64,000 nt of DNA. Origin: Vibrio lentus (GTDB taxonomy: Bacteria; Pseudomonadota; Gammaproteobacteria; Enterobacterales; Vibrionaceae). The stretch spans positions 1,798,001-1,862,000 of the forward strand of contig NZ_JAUFQE010000002.1 in the NCBI RefSeq assembly GCF_030409755.1, written 5' to 3'. Numbering within the stretch: position 1 is the stretch's first letter; each line of letters starts with the position of its first letter. Below, piece after piece: positions 1-8,826 of this stretch. Under the pieces are notes generated by a model, which searched no databases, was not told the DNA's origin, and worked only from the letters and a program-made list of their open reading frames with translations. The position numbers were made by a program, and so were the translations under genes.

Positions 1-17
1 TTTCGGACTATTCGGAT

Positions 18-872
18 ATGTTTGAGCTGAAAAAAGTAGTGTCTTCGCTATTGATGCCACTGCCAGCAATGTTAATTCTCGCTTTTCTGGGTTTAGCCCT
101 AGTGATGTTTACTACCAAAAGGAAGACTGGTTGCCTAATTACCCTTTCAGCCCTCTGTGGTATTTTCCTAATCGCTTTCCAACCAGTTTCTAGTCAACTT
201 TTAATGCCAATGGAAAGGCAACACACTGCATTTTTACCCGTCGATGAAACCGTCGATTATGTAATGGTTCTCGGAAGTGGTCACGTCGTCGATGATCAAA
301 TACCACCTACATCGGAGCTTAGCCGCACAGGTTTAATGCGCTTAAGTGAAGGGATCCGCATTCTACGCCTCTACCCTGGAGCGAAACTTATTTTGTCTGG
401 CTATGGGGCAGGCACTGAAGTGAGCAACGCAAGAATGATGGCTAAGGTCGCGCTAGCACTCGGTGTCGCAAAACCCGATATCATTCTGCTTGAAACCGCA
501 AAAGATACGTGGGAAGAAGCTCGCCAAGCCGCTGCATTCGTGAAAAACAAAAGAATGGTGCTCGTGACTTCAGCAAGCCACATGACTCGCGCACTTAATG
601 AATTCAATGCCGCTGGCATGAAACCATTACCCGCTCCAACCAACTACCTTGCACAAGAAGGGATTGTTGAACCTTGGAATAAGTACATGCCAAAAGCACT
701 CTATCTTGAACAAACAGAGCGTTACTGGCACGAAACAATGGGATTGGTTTGGCAGAGCCTACGTGATTGGCTAGACACAAGCAGCGACCCAGTTGAAGAA
801 CCGATTGTTCTTCCTGCTGCTTCTAGCTTAGTCGATGAAAACGGCGCAGCTTCTGCAGCGCAACCTCAATAA
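18..872 (+). CDS. elyC: Envelope biogenesis factor ElyC (DUF218/YdcF family)
   Basis: 284-residue inner-membrane protein. Two hydrophobic segments (about residues 15-33 and 37-57) precede a DUF218 domain that opens with VDYVMVLGSG at 79-88. The N-terminal layout, the LVTSASHMTRA stretch and the PLPAPTNYLA stretch closely match E. coli ElyC (YcbC), which is involved in peptidoglycan and envelope assembly. The C-terminus carries a short acidic, Ala-rich tail beyond the E. coli protein. It is convergent with arcA and separated from it by a bidirectional terminator. The ATG lies 18 bases into the window, so its promoter is outside. Family is clear; the molecular activity of the family is not established here. 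Confidence 0.88.
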   Translation: MFELKKVVSSLLMPLPAMLILAFLGLALVMFTTKRKTGCLITLSALCGIFLIAFQPVSSQLLMPMERQHTAFLPVDETVDYVMVLGSGHVVDDQIPPTSELSRTGLMRLSEGIRILRLYPGAKLILSGYGAGTEVSNARMMAKVALALGVAKPDIILLETAKDTWEEARQAAAFVKNKRMVLVTSASHMTRALNEFNAAGMKPLPAPTNYLAQEGIVEPWNKYMPKALYLEQTERYWHETMGLVWQSLRDWLDTSSDPVEEPIVLPAASSLVDENGAASAAQPQ

Positions 873-965
873 ACTAAGCTAATCAGTAACTCTGCGAATG
901 AGTAAAACTGAGTAACCTAGTAAGTTGCAGCTGTTCAATTCGTTAATTGTAAAAACCAAGTAATA

Positions 966-1000
966 AAAAGCCGAGACATCAATGACGCCTCGGCTTTTTT
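966..1000. terminator. Bidirectional terminator between elyC and arcA
   Basis: A GCCGAG/CTCGGC stem is flanked by A and T runs on both sides, placed between two convergent genes. Confidence 0.8.
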
Positions 1001-1040
1001 ACGTTCAAATTTTGTTGCTGACTAGAACTCCCGAAGAGAA

Positions 1041-1754
1041 TCAGTCACCAGCAAACATGTAACCTTCACCGTGAACCGTCACAAAGATTTGTGGGTTCTT
1101 AGGGTCGAACTCCATCTTCGCACGCATGCGACGGATTAGCACGTCGATGGTTCGATCATTTGGAGCATCCACTCGGTGGCTGATCATGTTCAAAATACGT
1201 TCGCGACTTAACACTTGGTTAGGGTAAGAAGAAAGCGCAACGAGCAGCTCATATTCTGCTTTAGTCAGCTTAACTGGCTCACCATTTTTACTTAAAGCAC
1301 GACGAGGGATATCAAACGTCCACTCACCAAAACGAACCACAGATTCGTCTTCAGCTTCAACTGCCGTACCAACCGCGGTTTTGCGAGCCGCAGCAATACG
1401 CCAAAGTAAGTTTTTAACTCGAACTAATAACTCGCGAAGTTCGAAGGGTTTAGTAACATAATCGTCTGCGCCCATTTCTAGGCCTACAATTTTGTCGATG
1501 CTATCCGTGCGTCCAGTAACTAAAATAATCCCAATGTCCGATTGACTGCGTAATTCGCGAGTTAGCATCAATCCATCTTCGCCTGGTAAGTTGATGTCTA
1601 GCATAATGAGATCAACGTTGTTTTCTTCCAACACGTTTCTCATCTGAGCGCCGCTTTCCGCTTCGCTCACTGTGTAACCTTCGTTCTGGAAATATCCAAC
1701 CAGCTTACTTCGGGTTACCACATCATCTTCTACGACTAATACGTGATAGCTCAT
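1041..1754 (-). CDS. arcA: Aerobic respiration control response regulator ArcA
   Basis: 237-residue OmpR-class response regulator. The receiver domain (1-120) has the acidic pocket (Glu9, Asp10, Asp11), phospho-acceptor Asp53 in MLDINLP, Thr80 and Lys102 in TKPFELREL. The C-terminal winged helix contains the typical RVDAPNDRTIDVLIRRMRAK stretch. Length and sequence match Vibrio/E. coli ArcA, the DNA-binding partner of ArcB that controls aerobic versus anaerobic metabolism. ArcA is a known regulator of pfl genes in enterics, which makes the pflB locus of this window a plausible target, though nothing here proves it. Single gene with divergent upstream spacing to torD. Confidence 0.95.
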   Translation of the reverse strand: MSYHVLVVEDDVVTRSKLVGYFQNEGYTVSEAESGAQMRNVLEENNVDLIMLDINLPGEDGLMLTRELRSQSDIGIILVTGRTDSIDKIVGLEMGADDYVTKPFELRELLVRVKNLLWRIAAARKTAVGTAVEAEDESVVRFGEWTFDIPRRALSKNGEPVKLTKAEYELLVALSSYPNQVLSRERILNMISHRVDAPNDRTIDVLIRRMRAKMEFDPKNPQIFVTVHGEGYMFAGD

Positions 1755-2042
1755 CTACACCACTTTTCTTATTTAATAGTTTCAGTAACCATTCTATTCA
1801 TAACTAGTAACAATTCTAGTGGTACAGCAGATAAAAGCGAGAAACATGAATCTTTTTTGATACAAGACAATCTAAAACCTTGCTATTTATCGTCCATCGC
1901 AATTCAATATAGGCATTACGACTAACGAGTCACTTTGCGTTTAGCAAATAACCTTGTTATTGAGCCTTGGTGTGCTTATACCCAAATGACTTCGCGATGC
2001 TTGGGTATATAAACATCACAAGACTAAATCAGGATCTATGAA

Positions 2043-2690
2043 ATGAAAGATACGAAAGCATTCAACGAACAAAGAGCTGAAATCTACTGGTGGCTATCAA
2101 GCTTGTTCGCTAAAGAGCTCACACAAGAAGAACTCGACCACTACCACTCTGTTGAGATCCGTTCTTTCCTGACTGGTTTAGGCGAAAACGAAACACTCAA
2201 GCCTGCGATTGATAAACTGGTAGACGCATTGAACCGTCTACAAACACGTGAAGATGCCCAACTAGAACTGTCTGCTGACTTTTGCGATCTATTTTTAAAG
2301 ACAGATAAACATGGTGCTCTACCTTACGCTTCAATGTATATCGGCGAAACAGGTCTATTAAACGATAAGCCAGCTAAAGACATGGAAGAGATCATGGCTA
2401 AGCACAACTTGGTGGTTAACCAAGATCTGAAAGAGCCAGCAGACCACATTGCTATCGAACTTGATTTCCTTGGCAATCTCATCATCCGTTCAAATGAAAC
2501 TGAGCTTGAAGAAGAATTAGAAAAATCGTTCACTGTTCAACAGCAATTTATTGAACAACAACTCCTTACTTGGGTACCAAAGTTCAACGTTAAATGTTGT
2601 GAGATCGATTCATTCGGTTTCTATGCATCTGTGGCAACTCTTCTCGTGGCCTTCTGTAATTTGGACACTCAGTATTTAGCGGGTGAATAA
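2043..2690 (+). CDS. torD: TorD-family molybdoenzyme chaperone
   Basis: 215-residue cytoplasmic, mostly helical protein. It has the TorD/DmsD-family start ([18 protein letters not shown]) and the conserved region around [13 protein letters not shown] near residues 138-150. TorD binds the Tat signal peptide and apo form of the TMAO reductase TorA and helps molybdenum-cofactor insertion. No torA, torC or other molybdoenzyme lies in the window, so here it is an isolated chaperone gene. A hairpin terminator follows. Confidence 0.88.
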   Translation: MKDTKAFNEQRAEIYWWLSSLFAKELTQEELDHYHSVEIRSFLTGLGENETLKPAIDKLVDALNRLQTREDAQLELSADFCDLFLKTDKHGALPYASMYIGETGLLNDKPAKDMEEIMAKHNLVVNQDLKEPADHIAIELDFLGNLIIRSNETELEEELEKSFTVQQQFIEQQLLTWVPKFNVKCCEIDSFGFYASVATLLVAFCNLDTQYLAGE

Positions 2691-2732
2691 GATACGCTGA
2701 TGATTAAGTAAACAAATTCAATAGAATGTGAC

Positions 2733-2763
2733 AATTCACCAAGATTTCTGGGTGAATTTTATT
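2733..2763 (+). terminator. Terminator after torD
   Basis: AATTCACC pairs with GGTGAATT, followed by a short T-rich run, 43 bases after the torD stop. Confidence 0.6.
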
Positions 2764-2795
2764 GCGAGTAATTTCTAGTCAGTCTAAAATTGTGA

Positions 2796-2811
2796 CCGCA
2801 AACGATAAAAT
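2796..2811. promoter_or_regulatory. Possible PurR operator (half match)
   Basis: CCGCAAACGATAAAAT shares the CGCAAACG half of the PUR box consensus; the second half matches poorly. It lies about 200 bases upstream of purR. Autoregulation of purR is known in E. coli, so the position is suggestive only. Confidence 0.3.
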
Positions 2812-2814
2812 ATG

Positions 2815-2900
2815 AAACATTCACGAAATGCTATGCTTATTTAAGTTCAGAGCATTTCGGTGTTAAGACAAGCCGCTCAATAGCGGTTTTTTGTTTTTTA
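2815..2900 (+). ncRNA. Candidate small RNA or terminated leader upstream of purR
   Basis: An 11-bp stem (CACGAAATGCT with AGCATTTCG-GTG, 2822-2862) is followed at once by a compact CCGCT/AGCGG hairpin and a T run (2871-2900). Together they look like a short structured RNA ending in an intrinsic terminator, 107 bases before the purR start. It could be a free-standing sRNA or a premature-termination product of the purR leader. No clear promoter was identified and no family was recognised. Confidence 0.4.
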
Positions 2901-3007
2901 GCACTTTAGTACCCCAAAGAGCCCTACAAATTTAAGCTCTTAGTTAGGTAGCTTAACGGCTACTTTATTCCGTACTTTGGGAAAGTAGCTTCTAATAGGA
3001 TAAAACC

Positions 3008-4012
3008 ATGGCCACTATAAAAGATGTCGCTCGCTTAGCAGGCGTATCAACTACCACCGTTTCTCACGTAATCAACAAGACACGTTTTGTTGCAGAAGCG
3101 ACTCAAGAGAAAGTAAATAAAGCCGTAGACGAGTTAAACTACGCACCAAGTGCTGTTGCGCGTAGCTTGAAATGCAATTCAACACGTACTATCGGCATGT
3201 TAGTGACTCAATCAACAAACCTCTTCTTCTCTGAAGTGATCGATGGTGTTGAAAGCTACTGCTACCGTCAAGGTTACACTTTGATTCTGTGTAACACGGG
3301 TGGTATCTATGAGAAGCAACGTGACTACATACGAATGCTTGCAGAAAAACGTGTAGATGGCATCTTGGTTATGTGTTCCGACTTAACAGAAGAACTTCGT
3401 GGCATGTTAGATCGCCATGCTGATATCCCAAAAGTTGTCATGGACTGGGGCCCTGAAACCTCTCAGGCTGATAAGATCATCGATAACTCTGAAGAAGGCG
3501 GCTATCTAGCAACCAAGTACCTGCTAGAACGTGGTCACACAAAGATTGCTTGTTTAAGTGGCCACTTAGACAAAGCAGCATGTGTAGAACGCATCGCGGG
3601 TTACAAACGCGCACTCAATGAAGCGAAGGTCGCAACCGACGAAAAGCTCATCATTGAAGGTAACTTTGAGTGTGATACCGCTGTACTTGCGGCTGATAGA
3701 ATTGCTCAGATGGAAGATCGCCCTACCGCTGTGTTCTGTTTTAACGACACTATGGCACTTGGCCTGATGAGTCGCCTGCAACAGCAAGGTATTCGTATTC
3801 CTGAAGATATTTCGGTTATCGGTTACGACAACATTGAACTTGCAGAATACTTCTCTCCACCATTGACGACGGTTCACCAACCTAAGCGTCGTGTTGGTAA
3901 AAATGCATTCGAAATTTTGTTAGAGCGCATTAAAGATAAAGATCATGAAAAACGTGTCTTCGAAATGCACCCAGAAATTGTTGAGCGAAGCACAGTTAAA
4001 ACGTTAAATTAA
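3008..4012 (+). CDS. purR: Purine repressor PurR (LacI family)
   Basis: 334-residue LacI/GalR-type repressor. The HTH is at residues 2-22 ([21 protein letters not shown]), followed by the minor-groove hinge helix with PSAVARSLK near 47-55. The periplasmic-binding-like core (60-334) is the corepressor domain; in E. coli PurR it binds hypoxanthine or guanine. Length and HTH match Vibrio PurR. Acts on purine biosynthesis operons, none of which are in this window. The start follows an AGGA-type ribosome site, and a strong terminator lies 26 bases after the stop. Confidence 0.94.
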   Translation: MATIKDVARLAGVSTTTVSHVINKTRFVAEATQEKVNKAVDELNYAPSAVARSLKCNSTRTIGMLVTQSTNLFFSEVIDGVESYCYRQGYTLILCNTGGIYEKQRDYIRMLAEKRVDGILVMCSDLTEELRGMLDRHADIPKVVMDWGPETSQADKIIDNSEEGGYLATKYLLERGHTKIACLSGHLDKAACVERIAGYKRALNEAKVATDEKLIIEGNFECDTAVLAADRIAQMEDRPTAVFCFNDTMALGLMSRLQQQGIRIPEDISVIGYDNIELAEYFSPPLTTVHQPKRRVGKNAFEILLERIKDKDHEKRVFEMHPEIVERSTVKTLN

Positions 4013-4037
4013 TTGATAAATCGAGTTTAATTTCATT

Positions 4038-4064
4038 AAGCGCACCTTTGAGTGCGCTTTTTTT
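4038..4064 (+). terminator. Terminator after purR
   Basis: GCGCAC/GTGCGC stem followed by seven T residues. Confidence 0.85.
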
Positions 4065-4183
4065 ATAAGCAGATAAAATAAACCCAGTTGCATAACACCA
4101 AGATCATTAATTGAAGCAATATCACATTTTGAAATATCAGGTGTGAGCCTCATTCAACAAAAACTTTATTCTATTCAGTCAGT

Positions 4184-4270
4184 CACGCACAGGGCAAACC
4201 ACTCGAAAGAGTGAGACGCAAAGCTTCCGGCCTAAACCACTCGTTGGTATGGTAGCGGGGTTACCGATGG
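4184..4270 (+). ncRNA. Cyclic di-GMP-I (GEMM-I) riboswitch
   Basis: The segment reads as a near copy of the V. cholerae Vc2 aptamer. It begins CACGCACAGGGCAAACC, has a P2 stem capped by a GAAA tetraloop (ACTCGAAAGAGT), continues GACGCAAAGC and CCGGCCTAAACCA, and has a P3 stem ending GGTAGCGGGGTTACCGATGG. It lies 125 bases upstream of a TfoX/Sxy-family gene, the same arrangement as Vc2-tfoY. It should bind c-di-GMP and control tfoY expression. The intervening 125 bases would hold the expression platform. Confidence 0.95.
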
Positions 4271-4395
4271 CAAAATGCGGTAATTACTAACAATTTAGTA
4301 ATTTACGGCTTATTGACAATTTAATTGCAACATTTTGCTAATCTCTCGGACCTGCTTATTTGGTGGCGTAGTTCAAATACACCGAGATAGATAAC

Positions 4396-4986
4396 ATGGA
4401 TAAACCGATACTAAAGGACTCAATGAAATTATTTGAGCCCCTAGGAAAAATAAAATCACGCTCAATGTTTGGTGGATTCGGGCTTTTTGCTGATGACACT
4501 ATGTTTGCTCTGGTTGTTAACGACCAGCTGCACATAAGAGCGGACAAAGACACAACAAAGCAATTCGAGCAACAAGGGTTTCGACCATACGTCTACAAAA
4601 AACGTGGTTTCCCTGTCGTCACAAAGTATTTCGCATTGCCGGAAGGCTTGTGGCAAGACCAAGAGAAAATCTTGCAGCTTGCTACGACGTCTTTGGGGTT
4701 TGCTAAAGAAGAGAAAGCTGAGCAATCTTCTGCTAAGCCAACTCGATTAAAGGACCTCCCTAACCTTCGACTCGCTACCGAGCGTATGTTAAAAAAGGCT
4801 GGGATCGATTCTGTAGAATGTTTATATGAATCTGGCTCTGTAAACGCATTTAACGCCATCAAGGAATCACATGCTTCCTCTGTCAGCATTGAGCTGCTTT
4901 GGGCGCTAGAAGGTGCGATCAATGGTACTCATTGGTCTGTTATACCGCAGCAACGTCGTGAAGAGCTTATCAGTCGCGTCAATTAA
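4396..4986 (+). CDS. tfoY: TfoX/Sxy-family regulator, TfoY type
   Basis: 196-residue protein with a TfoX N-terminal domain (about 10-95, starting [15 protein letters not shown]) and a TfoX C-terminal domain (about 110-185, [31 protein letters not shown]). Vibrios have two paralogs: TfoX, which drives chitin-induced competence, and TfoY, which controls type VI secretion and motility and is governed by a c-di-GMP riboswitch. The GEMM-I aptamer immediately upstream identifies this one as TfoY rather than TfoX. A terminator follows the stop closely. Confidence 0.92.
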   Translation: MDKPILKDSMKLFEPLGKIKSRSMFGGFGLFADDTMFALVVNDQLHIRADKDTTKQFEQQGFRPYVYKKRGFPVVTKYFALPEGLWQDQEKILQLATTSLGFAKEEKAEQSSAKPTRLKDLPNLRLATERMLKKAGIDSVECLYESGSVNAFNAIKESHASSVSIELLWALEGAINGTHWSVIPQQRREELISRVN

Positions 4987-5015
4987 TATTGTCAGTTCAA
5001 ACTATCTACATAACT

Positions 5016-5041
5016 AAGCCGCATTCTTGCGGCTTTTTTTA
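5016..5041 (+). terminator. Terminator after tfoY
   Basis: AGCCGCA/TGCGGCT stem with seven T residues. Confidence 0.85.
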
Positions 5042-5119
5042 TATCTGTTGAAAGTTAATCTATGCTTTGCCTGTCTATCTATACTAATGGTATGCATTGA
5101 AAAATTAGAGGAAGTATCA

Positions 5120-5800
5120 ATGAGTAAGAAAATGATATTGGGTATCGTATTGGTCGTAACGATCGTCTTGTTAGGCGTCAATTTCGGCCAATACCTAACA
5201 CTTGAGAATGCGAAAGCTCAACAAGCTGTTTTGAATGACTACATCGAGAGCAATTTTATTGCCGCTGCTGCAATTTACTTCGCCGCCTATGTCATGATCA
5301 CGGCTTTCTCAATTCCTGGCGCTGCGGTTGTTACTCTGTTAGGCGCTGCCTTGTTTGGTTTCTGGAACAGTTTACTGCTGGTATCTTTTGCGAGTGCTAT
5401 TGGTGCAACTCTCGCCTTCTTAAGTAGCCGCTACCTGTTACGTGACTGGATCCAAACCAAGTTTGGTGACAAGTTAGCAACGATTAACAAGGGCGTTGAA
5501 AAAGACGGGGCATTTTACTTATTCTCTCTGCGTCTGATTCCTGTCTTCCCATTTTTCCTTATCAACCTGTTAATGGGGTTAACCCCAATGTCGGTAACTC
5601 GTTACTACATCACAAGCCAAATAGGGATGTTGCCAGGTACTGCGGTTTTCTTGAATGCTGGTACTCAACTCGCAGAAATTGATTCACTTTCGGGTATCGT
5701 ATCTCCTTCAGTACTATTGTCATTTGCCTTGTTGGGGGTATTCCCAATTATTGCTAAATGGTTGATGAGTAAGTTCCGCTCAGCACCTGTGGCTGACTAA
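5120..5800 (+). CDS. VTT/TVP38-TMEM64 (DedA-like) membrane protein
   Basis: 226-residue inner-membrane protein. The ATG at 5120 is chosen because an AGAGGA ribosome site precedes it; a longer open frame from 5027 overlaps the tfoY terminator. Hydrophobic segments lie near 4-22, 48-70, 70-105 and 190-215. The SLRLIPVFPFFLINLLMG stretch around 135-152 is the hallmark of the SNARE-associated/VTT domain. Members of this superfamily act in lipid scrambling, undecaprenyl-phosphate recycling or related membrane homeostasis; which applies here cannot be told. It sits 63 bases before the DUF2007 gene, possibly co-transcribed. Confidence 0.85.
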   Translation: MSKKMILGIVLVVTIVLLGVNFGQYLTLENAKAQQAVLNDYIESNFIAAAAIYFAAYVMITAFSIPGAAVVTLLGAALFGFWNSLLLVSFASAIGATLAFLSSRYLLRDWIQTKFGDKLATINKGVEKDGAFYLFSLRLIPVFPFFLINLLMGLTPMSVTRYYITSQIGMLPGTAVFLNAGTQLAEIDSLSGIVSPSVLLSFALLGVFPIIAKWLMSKFRSAPVAD

Positions 5801-5863
5801 CGTGTATAGCGGAATAACGTATATAACTGACTAAAACCCAAAGCCGAATAAGGTTCTATTTCA

Positions 5864-6181
5864 ATGAAAATCTTCAGTGCATCGAATCCTACAGAAGCCC
5901 ATATCATCTGTGGATTGTTAGAAAGTGAGAATATTGCGTGTGAAGTCCGTGGTGAGGGCTTGTTCGGTTTGAAAGGGGAAATCCCATTCACTGAGGAAAC
6001 TGACCCTTACGTATGGTTATATGAGCCAGAATTGGCCAGTAAAGCCCGCACGATAGTCAATGACTACCAAAAACAGCAAGATTCGATCATCTATGAAGAG
6101 TGGCGTTGTGGTGAGTGCCATGAAGTCAACGAAGCGCAATTCGGTTCTTGCTGGCAATGTGGTGCTGCATCACCAGAGTAA
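5864..6181 (+). CDS. DUF2007-domain protein with C-terminal zinc ribbon
   Basis: 105-residue cytoplasmic protein. Residues 1-68 form a DUF2007 (putative signal-transducing) domain: MKIFSASNPTEAHIICGLLESENI followed by a short beta-rich part. Residues 82-99 hold two CxxC pairs (C82, C85, C96, C99) that look like a zinc ribbon, a common fusion in this family. Role unknown. A perfect 40-base palindromic terminator follows and is shared with the convergent hydrolase gene. Confidence 0.8.
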   Translation: MKIFSASNPTEAHIICGLLESENIACEVRGEGLFGLKGEIPFTEETDPYVWLYEPELASKARTIVNDYQKQQDSIIYEEWRCGECHEVNEAQFGSCWQCGAASPE

Positions 6182-6210
6182 GAACATTACGAACGATACT
6201 CCTCCCTTAA

Positions 6211-6250
6211 AATAAAAACGGGAAGCTAATATTAGCTTCCCGTTTTTATT
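6211..6250. terminator. Perfect 40-bp palindromic bidirectional terminator
   Basis: A 20+20 perfect inverted repeat (AATAAAAACGGGAAGCTAAT and its complement) between convergent genes; A/T runs on both flanks allow termination in both directions. Confidence 0.9.
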
Positions 6251-6288
6251 TAATTCGATTTATTTGTTCAGATAGCGAACCAAGAGGA

Positions 6289-7086
6289 TCATTGGATTTG
6301 TTTTTGAATAAACGCGATAGAACGTTGGTTGAACTCTTCAGGGTTTTCAACATTACACACATGTCCGCAATTCGCTATTTCCACTAACTCACTCGACTCG
6401 TGCGCTTCAACCATCTCTTTTACCGGCTTGATGAACATGTAGTCACGTTCTCCCATCAAATAAAGAGTCGGGATCGGCAACTCTCTATCTTTGAAGTATT
6501 TCATTAGAGGGTTCACATCAGCGGTAAGGATGAACCAACGTTTAAATTCTTTTTGACACAGTTTTTTGGCTTCGCGGATAAATAGATGGCGAGATTCTTT
6601 TTGGCTTTTCTGCGGCATAACAACATAAGCAAAAAGGCTGTATAGCCACATGTATGGAATGATGTGCTTGCTTAAATTACCCAGCTTTATTAGTACTTGA
6701 GAGCGAGTATTGAGCTTAGTCACTGCACCACCGAGTACCATTGAACGCACGCGCCCTGCCGCTAATTCCGCTACGTTGCGAACAATAATCGTCCCGAGAG
6801 ACATACCAACGAAATGCGCTGAACGGATTTTTAGATGATCAAGAACTTTAAGGATATCGAGCGTGACCGATTTGAACGTATAGCGGTTCGTAATCAGGCC
6901 TTTAAGTATGCTGTCTGACTTACCATGCCCTCTAAGATCAATGAGAAGCAAGTTGAAATGTTGTTTATACGCTTTGATCTGTTTGAACCAAATAGAGGAG
7001 CTTCCCCCCGCGCCATGCACAAACACAACCCACTCATCGCTCGTAGGGTGAGTAAATGTTTTATGAAATAATAAACTCTCAGACAT
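6289..7086 (-). CDS. Alpha/beta-fold hydrolase
   Basis: 265 residues from the preferred ATG at 7086 (MSESLLF); the frame stays open 13 codons further upstream. It shows an oxyanion motif HGAGGSSSIW, the RGHGKSD loop, a nucleophile elbow GMSLG (Ser96), an acidic residue in MGERDYMF and a C-terminal His in NCGHVCNVENPEEF, so the Ser-Asp-His triad is complete. Resembles BioH/RsbQ/3-oxoadipate-enol-lactonase-like hydrolases. Substrate unknown. No operon partner. Confidence 0.8.
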   Translation of the reverse strand: MSESLLFHKTFTHPTSDEWVVFVHGAGGSSSIWFKQIKAYKQHFNLLLIDLRGHGKSDSILKGLITNRYTFKSVTLDILKVLDHLKIRSAHFVGMSLGTIIVRNVAELAAGRVRSMVLGGAVTKLNTRSQVLIKLGNLSKHIIPYMWLYSLFAYVVMPQKSQKESRHLFIREAKKLCQKEFKRWFILTADVNPLMKYFKDRELPIPTLYLMGERDYMFIKPVKEMVEAHESSELVEIANCGHVCNVENPEEFNQRSIAFIQKQIQ

Positions 7087-7277
7087 ACCTATCGCTTTAA
7101 TTATAATAATGGAGCTATGCCTCATGGTGAGGCGATGGCTAAGGATATCACGCTATTGAGCAGATTAAGTGATAATAGTGTCAAACCTAACATTAGTCAT
7201 GTGAATACCTGCCCTCCTTTTCTACCTGACTAAAATGAGTTTGCAAGTTTTGTCTTCGTAAACGTGATGTGTTCTGA

Positions 7278-7316
7278 CCAAAAAACAAAAAGGCACTCTA
7301 GTCTCAGAGCGCCTTC
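7278..7316 (-). terminator. Terminator after glgA
   Basis: On the minus strand AAGGCGCTCT pairs with AGAGTGCCTT and is followed by T-rich sequence. Confidence 0.75.
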
Positions 7317-7371
7317 TTTCATTACAAACTATTACTAGCTGTCAGCTTAATTTTAAAACTATTTCAGCGAG

Positions 7372-8826
7372 TTAAAGTGCCGAATGGTACATTGCAAGAT
7401 ACTCTTTTGCCGCATCTTCCCAACTAAAATCTTGCTGCATGGCATAAAGTTGAACACGCTTAATTTCAGATGGGTTTTGTGCGTAAAGCAGCAATGAACG
7501 ATGTAACACAGCCAGTAACGCTTGTGGTGTCGGTTCATCAAACGCAAATCCAGTTGCGATCTCAGGATCCTGATCGTAATCATTCACGCTGTCTTTTAAA
7601 CCACCGACAGAACGAACAATTGGTAAAGTACCGTAAGCCATGCTGTAGATTTGGTTTAAGCCACAAGGCTCAAATTCAGAAGGCATCAAGAAGAAATCAG
7701 AGCCCGCTTCAACCAAGTGTGCTAATTCGTTGTTATACGCTTCAACAAACGAGAACTTGTTTGAGTGAAGTGCCGACAACTCTTTTAGCTGACTCGCTAA
7801 AACCGGATCACCAGTACCCACAATCACAATCTGCAAGTCGTTCTTCAAGAACTGTTCGATGATAGGCAGTAAGTAGTGAACACCTTTCTGATTAGTCAGA
7901 CGACAAACCATGCCATAAACCGCACAATCGGTGACTGGTAGGCCAACATCTTGTTGCAGTTTTTGCTTACAAGCTGATTTCCCACGAACCATGCTGTGTT
8001 TGGTCGCTTTGTATTTACGAGGTAGGAAAGCATCCGTTTCCGGGTTCCAGGCACCGTAATCACAGCCATTCAAAATACCAAACAGGTCGTTAGATCTGTG
8101 TTGGAATTCAGCTGCCATACCATGGCTACCTAATTCCGTCTTCAACTCTTGTGCATAAGTTGGGCTAACTGCATTCACTTTATCAGCACACAACACACCC
8201 GCTTTCAGCATCGTCACGTGAGTATCACTTACGGCAGCTTCAGGAACATTATGGCTGTGCATTTCAGGCAAAGACTGCAACTCTTCGTAAGAAAACACGC
8301 CTTTAAAAACGGCATTGTGAATAGAGATTACGCTGCGTGTGTTTTTAAAAAAGTCGTGTTGTTGATAACGAGACTTAAGCAAGAAGGGAACAAAACCCGT
8401 GTGCCAATCATTGGCATGAACGATATCGGGCTGAAAGCCAAGTTTAGGAAGCATATCCAAACACGCAGCACTAAAGAACGAGAAACGCTCTCCGTTATCG
8501 GTATAAGCGTGATTATTTTCAGCGTACATTTCAGGGCGTTCGAAATACTTGGCACATTCAATACCAAAAACTTGAACACCTTCGACGCTCAATTTCTTAA
8601 CTTGATAAGCGGTGTGAGGCCAATGATCCAGCTCGGTAGCCAAGATGACTTCTGCTGAATCAATGTTTGGGATGTTTCGATAAGCGGGGATGGTCACTCG
8701 AACGTCTTGTTCGAGTGTTTGTAACGCTTTAGGCAGTGCCTTGGCTACATCAGCCAAGCCACCACTTTTAATTAAGCCTTCAACTTCAGACGCTACAAAA
8801 AGTACCGAGAGAGTCTTAGTAACCAA
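7372..8826 (-). CDS. glgA: Glycogen synthase GlgA
   Basis: 484-residue GT5 glycosyltransferase that extends alpha-1,4-glucan from ADP-glucose. The N-terminal ADP-glucose-binding signature is KSGGLADVAKALP at 20-32 (most homologs have KTGGLADV). The C-terminal Rossmann half contains PSEFEPCGLNQIYSMAYGTLPIVRSVGGLKDSV. Length is normal. The start codon overlaps the end of glgC by 11 bases, so the two form one translationally coupled operon making and using ADP-glucose. Confidence 0.95.
   Translation of the reverse strand: MVTKTLSVLFVASEVEGLIKSGGLADVAKALPKALQTLEQDVRVTIPAYRNIPNIDSAEVILATELDHWPHTAYQVKKLSVEGVQVFGIECAKYFERPEMYAENNHAYTDNGERFSFFSAACLDMLPKLGFQPDIVHANDWHTGFVPFLLKSRYQQHDFFKNTRSVISIHNAVFKGVFSYEELQSLPEMHSHNVPEAAVSDTHVTMLKAGVLCADKVNAVSPTYAQELKTELGSHGMAAEFQHRSNDLFGILNGCDYGAWNPETDAFLPRKYKATKHSMVRGKSACKQKLQQDVGLPVTDCAVYGMVCRLTNQKGVHYLLPIIEQFLKNDLQIVIVGTGDPVLASQLKELSALHSNKFSFVEAYNNELAHLVEAGSDFFLMPSEFEPCGLNQIYSMAYGTLPIVRSVGGLKDSVNDYDQDPEIATGFAFDEPTPQALLAVLHRSLLLYAQNPSEIKRVQLYAMQQDFSWEDAAKEYLAMYHSAL

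Noticed and set aside
1743..1925. 60-codon plus-strand frame upstream of torD
   Set aside because: Overlaps the arcA start, no ribosome site and no recognisable sequence.
8149..8658. 169-codon frame antisense to glgA
   Set aside because: Shadow of glgA codon use; glgA is a certain gene over its full length.
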